From Parapontixanthobacter sp963736595 (GTDB lineage Bacteria > Pseudomonadota > Alphaproteobacteria > Sphingomonadales > Sphingomonadaceae), in assembly GCA_963736595.1 (NCBI GenBank), contig CAVTPG010000002.1, positions 372,001 to 436,000 on the forward strand: DNA of 64,000 nt, in the 5' to 3' direction. A model generated the notes under the pieces. It worked only from the letters and a program-made list of their open reading frames with translations. It did not search any database and was not told the origin of the DNA. Below are positions 7,950-16,986 of this stretch, piece after piece (position 1 is the first letter of the stretch; the number at the start of each line of letters is the position of its first letter). The position numbers were made by a program, and so were the translations under genes.

Positions 7950-8842
7950 GCGAAAATCCCTTTGAGCTAACGGTCGAGCCGGTCACGCATGATCTGGGCC
8001 AATTCGAAGTGCGGCGGGTGTTGCCATCCAAAGCGCGCACGATGGTCGGCCCATTTATCTTCGTGGATCAATTCGGCCCGGCCAATCTCGACATCGGCAG
8101 CGGGATGGATGTCCGCCCGCACCCGCATATCAATTTGGCAACAGTGACATGGCTATTCGAGGGCGCAATCGAGCATCGCGATTCGCTCGGCACGTTCTCC
8201 ACCATCCGGCCCGGCACGGTCAATCTGATGACGGCGGGCAAAGGCATCGTGCATTCGGAACGCAGCCCGCAGCAAGATCGTGCGGCCGGACCACAGCTTT
8301 ACGGGATGCAGACCTGGCTCGCATTGCCGGAAGCACTGGAAGAGGTCGAACCGGAATTTGAGGCGGTGGACGATCTGCCGATCGTCGAAGATGGCTGCGC
8401 CAAGGCAACGGTCATCATGGGCGAATTGTGGGGCAAGCGCGCGGCAACCTCCACGCACGCGGCGACAATCTATGCCGAGATCGTGCTGGCAGCGGGCGGC
8501 GCTCTGCCGATCGAAGCCGGAGCGGATGAACGCGCGGTCATGCTGGTCGGCGGCGCAGCACAAATCGGCGGTCAGGATTTGCCGCTTTATACGCTGGCCG
8601 TCCTGAAACCGGGCGAAGAAATGTTGCTGTCATCCCGCGAAGGCGGGCGCGTCATGCTGCTCGGCGGTGAAGCCTTTGCCACCAAACGCCATGTCTGGTG
8701 GAATTTCGTCAGCTCGGATCGCGAGCGGATCAATCAAGCCAAGCGCGACTGGCGCGACGGTAATTTTCCCAAAGTGCCGGGCGATAGCGAGGAATATATC
8801 CCCTTGCCGGTCAAGCGCCCCAACACCGTCAGCTATCCCTGA
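7946..8842 (+). CDS. pirin family protein
   Basis: A 298-residue bicupin of the pirin family. The N-terminal cupin has RVLPSKARTMVGPFIFVDQFGP followed by DVRPHPHINLATVTW (about 52-66) and the EHRDSLG turn; these carry the three His and one Glu expected to bind iron. Pirins are variously reported as quercetinase or redox-sensing regulators, and the substrate here is unknown. The start is a TTG at 7946 overlapping the bolA stop (TTGA); no ATG is available near the conserved N-terminus. It is followed one base later by the hydrolase start, giving a three-gene unit bolA-pirin-hydrolase. Confidence 0.9.
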   Translation: MSENPFELTVEPVTHDLGQFEVRRVLPSKARTMVGPFIFVDQFGPANLDIGSGMDVRPHPHINLATVTWLFEGAIEHRDSLGTFSTIRPGTVNLMTAGKGIVHSERSPQQDRAAGPQLYGMQTWLALPEALEEVEPEFEAVDDLPIVEDGCAKATVIMGELWGKRAATSTHAATIYAEIVLAAGGALPIEAGADERAVMLVGGAAQIGGQDLPLYTLAVLKPGEEMLLSSREGGRVMLLGGEAFATKRHVWWNFVSSDRERINQAKRDWRDGNFPKVPGDSEEYIPLPVKRPNTVSYP

Positions 8843-8843
8843 A

Positions 8844-9767
8844 ATGAAAGACAATGCGATGAAGCAGACGCGCGTAAAGCTGGAATCCGGCATCGAACTG
8901 GATGTGGTCGATACCGGCAATCCGCCGGGCGTGAATGATGCGCCAGTGCTGATTTTCCTGCACGGCTTTCCCGAAAGCCACCGGACCTGGCGGCATCAAA
9001 TTGCGAAGTTTCGCGCCACCCATCGCTGCATCGCGCCCGATCAGCGCGGCTATCGCGGGTCGTCCAAGCCGCAGGATGTGGCCAGTTACAGCGTGGACAA
9101 GCTGATCGGCGATGTGTTTCAAATGGCCGATGTGCTGGGCGTCGATAAATTTACCATCGTCGGCCACGATTGGGGCGGTGCGATCGCCTGGGCCGTGGCT
9201 TATACCGGGCAAATGAATGGCCGGGTGGAGCGGTGCATCATCGCCAATGCGCCGCATCCGGTTATCTTTCAAAAGCTGCTGTTCACAAATAAGCATCAGC
9301 GCGAATCCAGCCAATATATGCGCGAATTCCGCGATCCTGCAAACGACGCACTGGTGCGCGAACAGGGGCTAACGGGCTTACTGTTGAAAGCTGTTCGCTG
9401 GACGCGCCCGAATGCGATGGAACCCGAAGAGCGTGAGGCTTTGCTGGCCGACTGGCAGGACCGTGATGCGGCGTTCGGAATGCTGAACTGGTATCGCGCA
9501 ACGCCGATCGAGGTCCCCGCGCCGGATGAGCCTTACGAAATTCCTGCAAGCTATACCCCGCCGCCGCTCCCCAAACTGACGATGCCGGTGCTGGTGATCT
9601 GGGCGATGGACGATCTTGCGCTGCCCGCAGAAAATCTCGACGGGCTGGATGAACACGCGAGCGATCTGACGCTGGCCAAAGTGCCGGATTGCGGACATTT
9701 CGTGCCGTGGGAATCCCCCGATGCGGTCAATCAGGCGATGGAAACGTTCCTCGCTCGCAACGCCTAA
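8844..9767 (+). CDS. alpha/beta hydrolase, epoxide hydrolase-like
   Basis: A 307-residue alpha/beta-fold hydrolase. HGFPES at 40-45 is the oxyanion-hole motif of the epoxide hydrolase/haloalkane dehalogenase branch, and GHDWGG at 107-112 provides Asp109 as the nucleophile (Asp rather than Ser). A cap domain follows and the catalytic His is in DCGHFVPWE near the end. An Asp nucleophile with HGFPE favours soluble epoxide hydrolase activity. The ATG at 8844 (one base after the pirin stop) or the second ATG at 8859 could start translation. Physiological substrate unknown. Confidence 0.87.
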   Translation: MKDNAMKQTRVKLESGIELDVVDTGNPPGVNDAPVLIFLHGFPESHRTWRHQIAKFRATHRCIAPDQRGYRGSSKPQDVASYSVDKLIGDVFQMADVLGVDKFTIVGHDWGGAIAWAVAYTGQMNGRVERCIIANAPHPVIFQKLLFTNKHQRESSQYMREFRDPANDALVREQGLTGLLLKAVRWTRPNAMEPEEREALLADWQDRDAAFGMLNWYRATPIEVPAPDEPYEIPASYTPPPLPKLTMPVLVIWAMDDLALPAENLDGLDEHASDLTLAKVPDCGHFVPWESPDAVNQAMETFLARNA

Positions 9768-9841
9768 ACCGAATTGTCGTCTGGTCGTGCGATATACGCG
9801 ACAAATGCCCGGTTCTAACGGATAAAACGGCCGGTTCATAC

Positions 9842-9871
9842 GCTCCTAAAGTAACGTAACTTTACAGGAGC
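9842..9871 (+). promoter_or_regulatory. hairpin masking the Shine-Dalgarno of the amphi-Trp gene
   Basis: GCTCCT (9842-9847) is the exact complement of AGGAGC (9866-9871). Inside it AAAGT (9848-9852) pairs with ACTTT (9859-9863), leaving a 6-base loop AACGTA and a 2-base AC bulge. AGGAG, the ribosome binding site, lies 6 bases before the ATG at 9877 and is wholly in the 3' arm. In RNA this would close the ribosome site, as in thermosensor or protein-gated leaders; as DNA it could be an operator. The pairing is seen directly; the function is inferred. Confidence 0.55.
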
Positions 9872-9876
9872 TTATT

Positions 9877-10095
9877 ATGGACAATCGCGATACGACGAAA
9901 GTTTATTCGCTTAATCAGAATATTGGCAAGCTGGAACGACTGATCGAAGCATTACGCGATGGCAAAAGCTATCAAATTCAAGTCGACAATGAAAAGATCA
10001 CCGTACCGGCCGACGCCGAATTTTCGATAGAACATGAGCGTCAAGATGGCGAGCAAGAGCTGGAATTTCAGTTTCGCTGGAAAACGAGCAGTTGA
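9877..10095 (+). CDS. amphi-Trp domain protein
   Basis: A 72-residue protein of the small amphi-Trp family. It has an N-terminal basic helix (IGKLERLIEALRDGKSYQI, about 16-34) and strands ending in EFQFRWK near the C-terminus, the conserved Trp position of the domain. Function of the family is unknown. The gene stands alone, follows the hydrolase by 109 bases, and is preceded by the SD-masking hairpin at 9842-9871. Its base composition is noticeably more A+T-rich than its neighbours. It is convergent with the DUF2332 gene. Confidence 0.82.
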   Translation: MDNRDTTKVYSLNQNIGKLERLIEALRDGKSYQIQVDNEKITVPADAEFSIEHERQDGEQELEFQFRWKTSS

Positions 10096-10125
10096 ACGAC
10101 TTTGCAAGCCGACCGCAATGCGATT

Positions 10126-11250
10126 TCAGACCAGCCACTTAATCCAAGCCCCGTGCGGGTGCGCATGGGCCAGTATGAATGCCTCCCCACTCCCGGTATC
10201 ACCATTCCAATAACGCACGACCAATTCATGCCGGTGCGTATCGCGATTGGCCTCTAAGGCAATCCATGCCAGCGGTGCTTGTTCGGTTGCCTTGGCCCCA
10301 GCTGCCTCGATCAGCTGCGTCACCGCATAGCGCTCTGTATCATTCAAATATTGCCAGACGACGGAGTGCATTATGACGCGTGTGATCCCTGCCTCTGGCA
10401 CCTCAGCCAACACATCTTGTACAAAATCCGCGGCGCTTGCCTGCGTGATCTTTGGCGGGTGGGATGCCGCCAGCACGATTGCAGCATTCATGCGGTCGAA
10501 GCGCGTTGCAAATTCGGGCCATATAAATGCCTTCAAACGCAAGGCATCGTTAGGATCATTAAGATCGAGTGGCGCAACATCGCATCCTTTTGCATCCACA
10601 ATCGTTACGGCTGCATCTGTCGGAGAGTTGCCTGTCCATTCCGGCGCAAACTGCATCGCCGGATCGTTTGCACCGATCGCCAGCTTTCCTAACCGATATG
10701 CATAATGCGCCATCATTAAGTTGATGCCCGCACTCGACCCAATTTCCTTCAAAGCAAAGCGCGGCGGCAGTCCGCGACCCGATAGCCAAACCAGAGACGC
10801 CATTAACCCGGCCGATCGCCCCGCTTCATTGGTCTGCGGCGGCCCGTCTAGCCAAGGCATAAGGAAAGCTTCATGCCGAATCAGAGCCTCACCGATCGCC
10901 AAAGATGTATCGAAACCCTCATGCGCTTCATACAATCCGAGCAGCGCAGGCTCACCCCCGGACAGGTGTAGCGCATGAAGGCCGCCCGCTACGCGTAACG
11001 GCAAGGCATCGGCCAACGGCGGACCTTCCCACGACCGTACTTGCGCAATCACCGCCCCGCCGGAAGGTGCGCTCTGATTGATCAGGCCAAGCAGAACTTC
11101 GCACACATCAGCGGTGATCGGTGAGCCGTTCGCACGGCAATAAGCGATCTGGTTCGAAAATGAGGCGCGTACCGCATCAAATCCACGCGCTTGCGGATCG
11201 ATCGCCTTATATTCGTGCTTCACACCACCCGCTCCATCAACCATTCTCAT
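10126..11250 (-). CDS. DUF2332 family protein
   Basis: A 374-residue cytoplasmic protein of the DUF2332 family, of unknown function. Recognisable family blocks are EIGSSAGINLMMAHYAYRLG (about 166-185), WPEFATRFDRMNAA (near 246-259) and the MHSVVWQYL segment near 299. These resemble a nucleotide- or SAM-binding Rossmann arrangement, but I would not assign an activity. It is divergent from hisG, with only 37 bases between the two starts. The start may be the ATG at 11250 or the one at 11244. Confidence 0.82.
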   Translation of the reverse strand: MRMVDGAGGVKHEYKAIDPQARGFDAVRASFSNQIAYCRANGSPITADVCEVLLGLINQSAPSGGAVIAQVRSWEGPPLADALPLRVAGGLHALHLSGGEPALLGLYEAHEGFDTSLAIGEALIRHEAFLMPWLDGPPQTNEAGRSAGLMASLVWLSGRGLPPRFALKEIGSSAGINLMMAHYAYRLGKLAIGANDPAMQFAPEWTGNSPTDAAVTIVDAKGCDVAPLDLNDPNDALRLKAFIWPEFATRFDRMNAAIVLAASHPPKITQASAADFVQDVLAEVPEAGITRVIMHSVVWQYLNDTERYAVTQLIEAAGAKATEQAPLAWIALEANRDTHRHELVVRYWNGDTGSGEAFILAHAHPHGAWIKWLV

Positions 11251-11287
11251 TGCCCTTTATGCCTGCCGCCCCTATCTCGCGCAGACT

Positions 11288-11956
11288 ATGCCCATCCCGC
11301 TGACATTTGCCATCCCCAAGGGCCGGATTCTCGACGAGGCGCTGCCGATCATGGCCGCTGCCGGGATCGTGCCGGAAGACGGGTTTCACGACAAATCCAA
11401 CCGTTCGCTGACCTTCGCGACCACGCGCAGCGACGTACAGCTGATCCGGGTGCGCGCCTTCGATGTGGCGACATTTGTGGCGCATGGCGCGGCACAGATC
11501 GGTATCGTCGGATCCGATGTGATCGAGGAATTCGGCTATCCCGACCTTTACGCTCCGGTCGATCTCGACATCGGGCATTGCCATCTGGCCGTGGCCGAAC
11601 CGAAAGCGGGCAATCCCGCCTCGAATCGCGCCAGCCATTTGCGGGTCGCAACCAAATACCCGAACATCACGCGTCGTCATTTCGAAGCGCACGGCATTCA
11701 GGCCGAATGCGTCAAGCTGAACGGTGCGATGGAGATCGCTCCGACACTGGGCCTTGCCGGCCGGATCGTCGATCTGGTTTCCTCGGGCCAGACTTTGAAA
11801 CATAATGGCCTTGTCGAAACCGCGCATATTATGGACATTACCGCGCGGCTGATCGTCAACCGCGCCGCGTTGAAAACCGATGGACGGGTGGCCAAGATGG
11901 TCGATGCTTTCCGCCAGCAGCGCGCTGATGCTGCACCCAGCGATAAAGCCGCCTGA
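11288..11956 (+). CDS. hisG: ATP phosphoribosyltransferase, short form
   Basis: A 222-residue HisG, which catalyses the first step of histidine synthesis (ATP + PRPP to phosphoribosyl-ATP). It begins with LTFAIPKGRILDEALP, has GIVGSDVIEE around 74-83, and ends its catalytic part with the PRPP loop GLAGRIVDLVSSGQTL near 155-170. It lacks the ~80-residue C-terminal regulatory domain of the long form, so it is the short form that works as a hetero-octamer with HisZ; no hisZ is in the window. Its TGA overlaps the ATG of hisD (1-base TGATG overlap). Confidence 0.95.
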   Translation: MPIPLTFAIPKGRILDEALPIMAAAGIVPEDGFHDKSNRSLTFATTRSDVQLIRVRAFDVATFVAHGAAQIGIVGSDVIEEFGYPDLYAPVDLDIGHCHLAVAEPKAGNPASNRASHLRVATKYPNITRRHFEAHGIQAECVKLNGAMEIAPTLGLAGRIVDLVSSGQTLKHNGLVETAHIMDITARLIVNRAALKTDGRVAKMVDAFRQQRADAAPSDKAA

Positions 11957-13251
11957 TGCAACGCCTGTCCACTGCCGATCCGGATTTCGAGACCGCCTTC
12001 CGCGCCATCGTCGACAATCGCCGCGAGAGTGATGCCGATGTCACGCGCGATGTCCGCGACATCTTAAACGACGTGCGCCATCGCGGCGATCGGGCGCTGG
12101 TCGATTACACCATGCGGTTCGACAAGCACCGCTTAAATGATGAGGCCGACTGGCGCGTTCCGCTGACCGATTGCAAAGCTGCGTATGACGCGCTGGACGA
12201 CGAATTGCGCACGGCGCTCGATCTCGCTGCAACCCGCATCCGCGATTATCACACAGCACAATTGCCGGAAGCGCGCGATTACACCGATGCGGCAGGCGTG
12301 CGGCTCGGTGCACGTTGGAATGCGGTCGAGGCAGCGGGACTGTACGTGCCCGGTGGACGCGCCGCTTATCCCTCCTCGCTATTGATGAATGCGATCCCCG
12401 CCAAGGTGGCAGGCGTAGAGCGCCTTGTGGTCGCCACACCGACGCCGAACGGCGCAATTAATCCGCTGGTGCTGGCGGCAGCACATATTGCTGGCGTCGA
12501 TGAAATCTGGCGCATTGGCGGCGCGCAGGCGATTGGCGCACTCGCTTATGGTACGGAGCGGATTGCCCGCGTCGATGTCATCACCGGCCCCGGCAATGCC
12601 TGGGTCGCGGAAGCCAAGCGACAAATGTTCGGTGTGGTCGGCATCGATATGGTCGCCGGACCGTCCGAAATTCTGGTCATCGCGGACAAGGACAATGATC
12701 CCGAATGGATCGCCGCCGATCTGCTTAGTCAGGCCGAGCATGACCCGTCCTCGCAATCGATCCTGATCACCGATGATGCCGGATTTGCCGCCCATGTGAA
12801 AGACGCGCTGGAATTGCAGCTGCACGAGCTGGCGACGGGCGCAACGGCCAAGGCAAGCTGGGACGAGCATGGCGTCATCATCGTGGTCGATGACATCAGC
12901 GAAGCGCCGGCTTTGTCCGACCGGCTGGCCGCCGAACACGTCGAATTGGCAGTCGCCGATCCCGATGCGCTATTTGCGAGCCTGCGCCACGCGGGCAGCG
13001 TGTTTTTAGGCCGGATGACGCCCGAAGCCGTGGGCGATTATGTCGCCGGACCCAATCATGTGCTACCCACCGGGCGGCGCGCACGGTTTTCCAGCGGCTT
13101 GTCGGTGTTGGACTTTATGAAGCGCACCAGCTTTATCGCCGCGTCGGACGCTGCCTTGTCTGCCATCGGGCCAGCCGCCGTTGCTCTGGCCAATGCCGAA
13201 GGCCTGCCCGCCCATGCCCGCTCCATCGCATTACGATTGAAAAACCAATGA
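11956..13251 (+). CDS. hisD: histidinol dehydrogenase
   Basis: A 431-residue HisD, a zinc enzyme that oxidises histidinol to histidine in two NAD-dependent steps. Visible family blocks are GLYVPGGRAAYPSSLLMN (about 115-132), DVITGPGNAWVAEAKR (near 204-219), LSQAEHDPSSQS around 257-268 with metal-ligand residues, AAEHVEL with the catalytic Glu-His pair near 321-327, and the C-terminal GPNHVLPTGRRARFSSGLS. Length is typical. It overlaps hisG and, by 4 bases, nusB, so the four genes hisG-hisD-nusB-thiL are probably one operon. Confidence 0.96.
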   Translation: MQRLSTADPDFETAFRAIVDNRRESDADVTRDVRDILNDVRHRGDRALVDYTMRFDKHRLNDEADWRVPLTDCKAAYDALDDELRTALDLAATRIRDYHTAQLPEARDYTDAAGVRLGARWNAVEAAGLYVPGGRAAYPSSLLMNAIPAKVAGVERLVVATPTPNGAINPLVLAAAHIAGVDEIWRIGGAQAIGALAYGTERIARVDVITGPGNAWVAEAKRQMFGVVGIDMVAGPSEILVIADKDNDPEWIAADLLSQAEHDPSSQSILITDDAGFAAHVKDALELQLHELATGATAKASWDEHGVIIVVDDISEAPALSDRLAAEHVELAVADPDALFASLRHAGSVFLGRMTPEAVGDYVAGPNHVLPTGRRARFSSGLSVLDFMKRTSFIAASDAALSAIGPAAVALANAEGLPAHARSIALRLKNQ

Positions 13252-13706
13252 CCAAAACTACCAAATTTCGCGCAACTGCCCGCTCTGCTGCAAGGTTGGC
13301 CGCAGTGCAGGCCTTGTATCAGCATCATATGGAAGCGACGCCGCAAACCCGGTTATTGGATGAATTTCATCAGCATCGGCTGGGCGCGGAAGTCGAGGAT
13401 GATCAATATGCCGATGCCGAGGTCGATTTTTTCGACGATCTGGTGACCGGATCGCTGGCGCGGCTGGAAGAAATCGACGAGCATCTGTCGGCAAAATTGC
13501 GCGAGGGCTGGACGGTGAAGCGGCTGGATAAGACGATGTTGCAAATTTTGCGCGCCGGAACTTATGAATTGCTGGCCCGCGCGGATATTCCGACCGGCAC
13601 GGCAATCAGCGAATATGTCGATGTGGCCAAAGCCTTCTTCGATGATCGCGAGGCGAAATTCGTCAATGGCGTGCTGGACGGCGTGGCCAAAGCGGTGCGG
13701 ACATAG
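13248..13706 (+). CDS. nusB: transcription antitermination factor NusB
   Basis: A 152-residue all-helical NusB. It binds boxA RNA with NusE/S10 and supports rRNA antitermination. The N-terminus ARSAARLAAVQALYQHHME (about 9-27) and the C-terminal KTMLQILRAGTYELL...EYVDVAKAFFDDREAKFVNGVLD pattern are diagnostic. Its ATG overlaps the hisD stop (ATGA). The TAG stop at 13704-13706 overlaps the apparent thiL start region. Confidence 0.95.
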   Translation: MTKTTKFRATARSAARLAAVQALYQHHMEATPQTRLLDEFHQHRLGAEVEDDQYADAEVDFFDDLVTGSLARLEEIDEHLSAKLREGWTVKRLDKTMLQILRAGTYELLARADIPTGTAISEYVDVAKAFFDDREAKFVNGVLDGVAKAVRT

Positions 13707-14594
13707 ACGAAGCCGCTTTCATCCATGCCCTGCGCGGGTTGGCGACGCATTCTGCCGCGCGCGGGCTCAATGATGATGCGGCGGTGCTGGAAGTCGGCGG
13801 GGAAACGCTGATCCTGACGCATGACATGATGGTGGAAGGCGTCCATTATCTACCGGCGCAGGACATGGCGGATGTCGCGTGGAAGCTGGTCGCGGTAAAT
13901 TTGTCGGATCTCGCCGCCAAAGGTGCGGAGCCGGTCGGGGTGTTGCTGGGCGCGATGCTGGGCGCTGACAATGCGCGGTTTGTGGCGGGTTTGCGCGAAG
14001 TGCTGGAAGCCTATGACGTGCCGTTGCTGGGCGGCGACAGCGTATCCACGCCGGAGAATGGCGGGCGCAGCTTCGGCCTGACCGCGATTGGACGCGCAAC
14101 CCATACGCCAGTGCCATCGCGCAGCGGCGCACAAGTTGGCGATGGCCTTTATCTGACCGGACCTGTCGGCGCAGCAATGCTGGGTTTCGAGACTCTGCGA
14201 GATGGTGGCGGCATAAGCCAAGCAAACACGCTGAGCTATCGCCGCCCAACGCCTTTACTTAGCCAAGGGCAGGCGCTTGCTCCTTATGTCAGCGCCATTC
14301 TGGATGTGTCGGACGGCGTATTGCTCGATGCGAGCCGGATTGCCGAAGCCAGCGATGTGACATTAGCCATCGACACAGCTTCGGTCCCGATTGCGGCTCC
14401 CGAAGCTCGTCGGCAGGATGCGCTGCGATGGGGTGATGATTACCAGCTTTTGTTCACGGCTCCGCTGCAAATCAATTTGCCGAATCATGGCGCATCGGAT
14501 CGGTGAAGTTACGAGCCGAAACGATAGTCCGCTCCTGTTGGATGGCAAGCCACCCAGCCCTGACGACAAGCTCGGCTATCAACACACCGCCTAG
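13703..14594 (+). pseudogene. thiL: thiamine-phosphate kinase, frameshifted near the 3' end and without a canonical start
   Basis: ThiL phosphorylates thiamine phosphate to thiamine diphosphate. The main frame (to TGA at 14504-14506) holds LNDDAAVLEVGGETLILTHD, DVAWKLVAVNLSDLAAKGA and WGDDYQLLFTAP. The expected C-terminal block RIGEVTSRNDSPLLLDGKPP is encoded one frame over, ending at the TAG at 14592-14594. One extra base at about 14480-14490 explains this; the whole span is 3n+1 bases. At the 5' end the conserved residues Asp-Glu-Ala-Ala-Phe-Ile directly follow an ATA codon (13703) that overlaps the nusB stop. The open frame back to 13643 has no ATG, GTG or TTG, and the first canonical start, TTG at 13739, would cut 12 residues. 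Inactive gene or sequence error cannot be told apart. Confidence 0.8.
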
Positions 14595-14761
14595 ACGACC
14601 GGAACAGTGTGCTCGGTGACGCTTGGACCCGTCTCGACATCCTTGTGGACGTGTTTGTCAACGGCTGGTCGCACACTTCTCTCTTGCCAGCGGGCAGTCA
14701 GCATTTATAGGCACCCTGTCGCTACCCGCATCATAAGCGGGAGCTTTACGAAATAGAGGGG

Positions 14762-16897
14762 ATGTTCGTGGAACTTGTTATCATTTCCATCGTGTTTGGA
14801 CTGGTTGCCATCGCGTATGGTTTCATCACCAGCCGCCAAGTGCTTAGCTCAGGCGCAGGCAATGAGCGGATGCAGGAAATTGCCGGAGCCATTCAGGAAG
14901 GCGCGCAAGCCTATCTGCGGCGGCAATATACAACGATTGGCATTGTTGGCGTCGTAGTTGCTGTAATCGTTGGGTTTTTCCTTGGCGAGATATCGGCGAT
15001 CGGCTTCGTGATCGGTGCGGTTCTCTCAGGTGTTGCCGGTTTCATCGGCATGAACATCTCGGTGCGGGCTAATGTCCGCACAGCCGCAGCCGCGCAAAGC
15101 GGTTTGCAGCAAGGGCTGACCGTGGCGTTTCGCGCAGGTGCGGTAACAGGGATGCTGGTTGCAGGCTTGGCCTTGCTGGCCATTGCGGTGTTTTTCTACG
15201 TTCTCATCGGTCCGATGGGCCTCGACCTCACGGTGCAGGCGGAAAAGCGGGAAGTCATCGATGCTCTCGTCGGGCTTGCCTTCGGCGCTTCGCTGATCTC
15301 GATCTTTGCGCGGCTGGGCGGCGGAATCTTTACCAAGGCCGCCGATGTCGGCGCCGATCTGGTCGGCAAGGTCGAAGCCGGAATTCCAGAGGATGATCCA
15401 CGCAATCCCGCCACTATTGCAGATAATGTCGGCGACAATGTCGGCGATTGCGCCGGGATGGCCGCCGATCTGTTCGAGACATATGTAGTGACTGTCGGCG
15501 CTACGATGGTGCTGACGGCGTTGCTCTTCACCGGCCTAGCCAGCGATGCGCTGTTCGCTTTGATGAGCTTGCCATTGCTCGTCGGCGGCGTGTGCATCGT
15601 CACTTCGATTATCGGCACATATTTCGTACGCCTCGGCTCCAAGAACAACATTATGGGCGCGCTGTATAAGGGCTTCATTACAACCGCAGTCTTGTCGATC
15701 CCTGCGATCTATCTTGCCACAGAATATGCGGTCGGAATGGACACTGCTTATGCCGTTGGAGATCAGACATTTACGGCGATGGATTTGTTCTGGTCGATGA
15801 TGGTCGGCTTGGTCGTCACCGGCCTGATTATCTGGATCACCGAGTATTATACCGGCACGGAATATCGCCCGGTCCGCTCGATCGCGAAATCTTCGGAAAC
15901 AGGGCACGGAACCAACGTAATTCAAGGTCTTGCCATCAGCCTTGAGTCCACCGCGCTGCCAACTTTGGTAATCGTGGTCGGCATCATCGTGACCTACCAA
16001 CTGGCAGGCGTCATGGGCATCGCTTTTGCGGCGACAGCCATGCTGGCGCTGGCGGGAATGGTTGTTGCGCTCGATGCATACGGACCCGTCACAGACAATG
16101 CCGGCGGGATCGCTGAAATGGCGGAGTTGGATGAAAGTGTGCGGGAAAAAACCGATGCGCTGGATGCTGTCGGTAACACCACGAAAGCTGTCACCAAGGG
16201 CTATGCCATCGGTTCGGCTGGTCTGGCGGCACTGGTGCTGTTCTCCGCTTATACGGCGGATATCCGGGCCTTTTTCCCGGAATATCTGGACGGCAATTTG
16301 GCCAATGGCGAGACTAGCTTCAGCCTTGAAAATCCGTATGTGATCGTCGGTCTGCTATTGGGCGCGTTGCTGCCATATTTGTTTGGCGCAATGGGTATGA
16401 CAGCCGTCGGACGCGCAGCGGGTGACGTGGTCAAAGACGTTCGCGCGCAATTTGCTGCCGATCCGGGGATCATGGCCGGAACTTCGCGACCCGACTATGC
16501 CCGCACCGTCGATCTGGTAACCAAGGCGGCAATCAAGGAAATGATCATCCCGTCGATGTTGCCGGTGCTGGCTCCGATTGTCGTATATTTCATCATCACT
16601 GCGGTTGCCGGACAAGCCAACGGCTTTGCAGCCCTTGGCGCATTGCTGCTCGGTGTGATCGTCTCGGGTATCTTTGTAGCGCTTTCGATGACTGCTGGTG
16701 GCGGCGCATGGGACAACGCTAAGAAATACATCGAAGATGGTAATCATGGCGGCAAAGGTTCTGAAGCACATAAAGCTGCTGTAACCGGCGATACGGTTGG
16801 TGATCCGTACAAGGATACGGCCGGCCCGGCGGTCAATCCGATGATCAAGATCACCAACATCGTAGCGTTGCTGCTGCTGGCTGCTCTGGCTGGCTAG
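14762..16897 (+). CDS. hppA: membrane-bound H+-pumping pyrophosphatase
   Basis: A 711-residue integral membrane pyrophosphatase that couples pyrophosphate hydrolysis to proton export, with some 16 hydrophobic segments. The substrate-binding motif region runs through GGGIFTKAADVGADLVGKVE and ADNVGDNVGDCAGMAADLFE. The segment GNTTKAVTKG carries Lys475 where K+-dependent enzymes have Ala, so this is the K+-independent, H+-type pump. The C-terminal GGAWDNAKKYIEDG and GDTVGDPYKDTAGPAVNPM blocks are intact. It is monocistronic: 167 bases separate it from thiL, and a strong terminator follows. Confidence 0.96.
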   Translation: MFVELVIISIVFGLVAIAYGFITSRQVLSSGAGNERMQEIAGAIQEGAQAYLRRQYTTIGIVGVVVAVIVGFFLGEISAIGFVIGAVLSGVAGFIGMNISVRANVRTAAAAQSGLQQGLTVAFRAGAVTGMLVAGLALLAIAVFFYVLIGPMGLDLTVQAEKREVIDALVGLAFGASLISIFARLGGGIFTKAADVGADLVGKVEAGIPEDDPRNPATIADNVGDNVGDCAGMAADLFETYVVTVGATMVLTALLFTGLASDALFALMSLPLLVGGVCIVTSIIGTYFVRLGSKNNIMGALYKGFITTAVLSIPAIYLATEYAVGMDTAYAVGDQTFTAMDLFWSMMVGLVVTGLIIWITEYYTGTEYRPVRSIAKSSETGHGTNVIQGLAISLESTALPTLVIVVGIIVTYQLAGVMGIAFAATAMLALAGMVVALDAYGPVTDNAGGIAEMAELDESVREKTDALDAVGNTTKAVTKGYAIGSAGLAALVLFSAYTADIRAFFPEYLDGNLANGETSFSLENPYVIVGLLLGALLPYLFGAMGMTAVGRAAGDVVKDVRAQFAADPGIMAGTSRPDYARTVDLVTKAAIKEMIIPSMLPVLAPIVVYFIITAVAGQANGFAALGALLLGVIVSGIFVALSMTAGGGAWDNAKKYIEDGNHGGKGSEAHKAAVTGDTVGDPYKDTAGPAVNPMIKITNIVALLLLAALAG

Positions 16898-16921
16898 ATA
16901 CTGGTTTTGATATAAAAATTG

Positions 16922-16953
16922 CCCCGCTCGGATCGCTCCGGGCGGGGTTTTTT
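16922..16953 (+). terminator. rho-independent terminator after hppA
   Basis: A G+C-rich inverted repeat with outer arms CCCCGC (16922-16927) and GCGGGG (16942-16947) is followed directly by six T residues. It lies 24 bases after the hppA stop. Confidence 0.85.
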
Positions 16954-16986
16954 ACAGCCAGCAATGTGCGAACGACTAACGCGCAC

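Noticed and set aside
11288..11956. HisG as a truncated gene
   Set aside because: Its 222 residues match the short form that works with HisZ, which is the normal state in this bacterial class.
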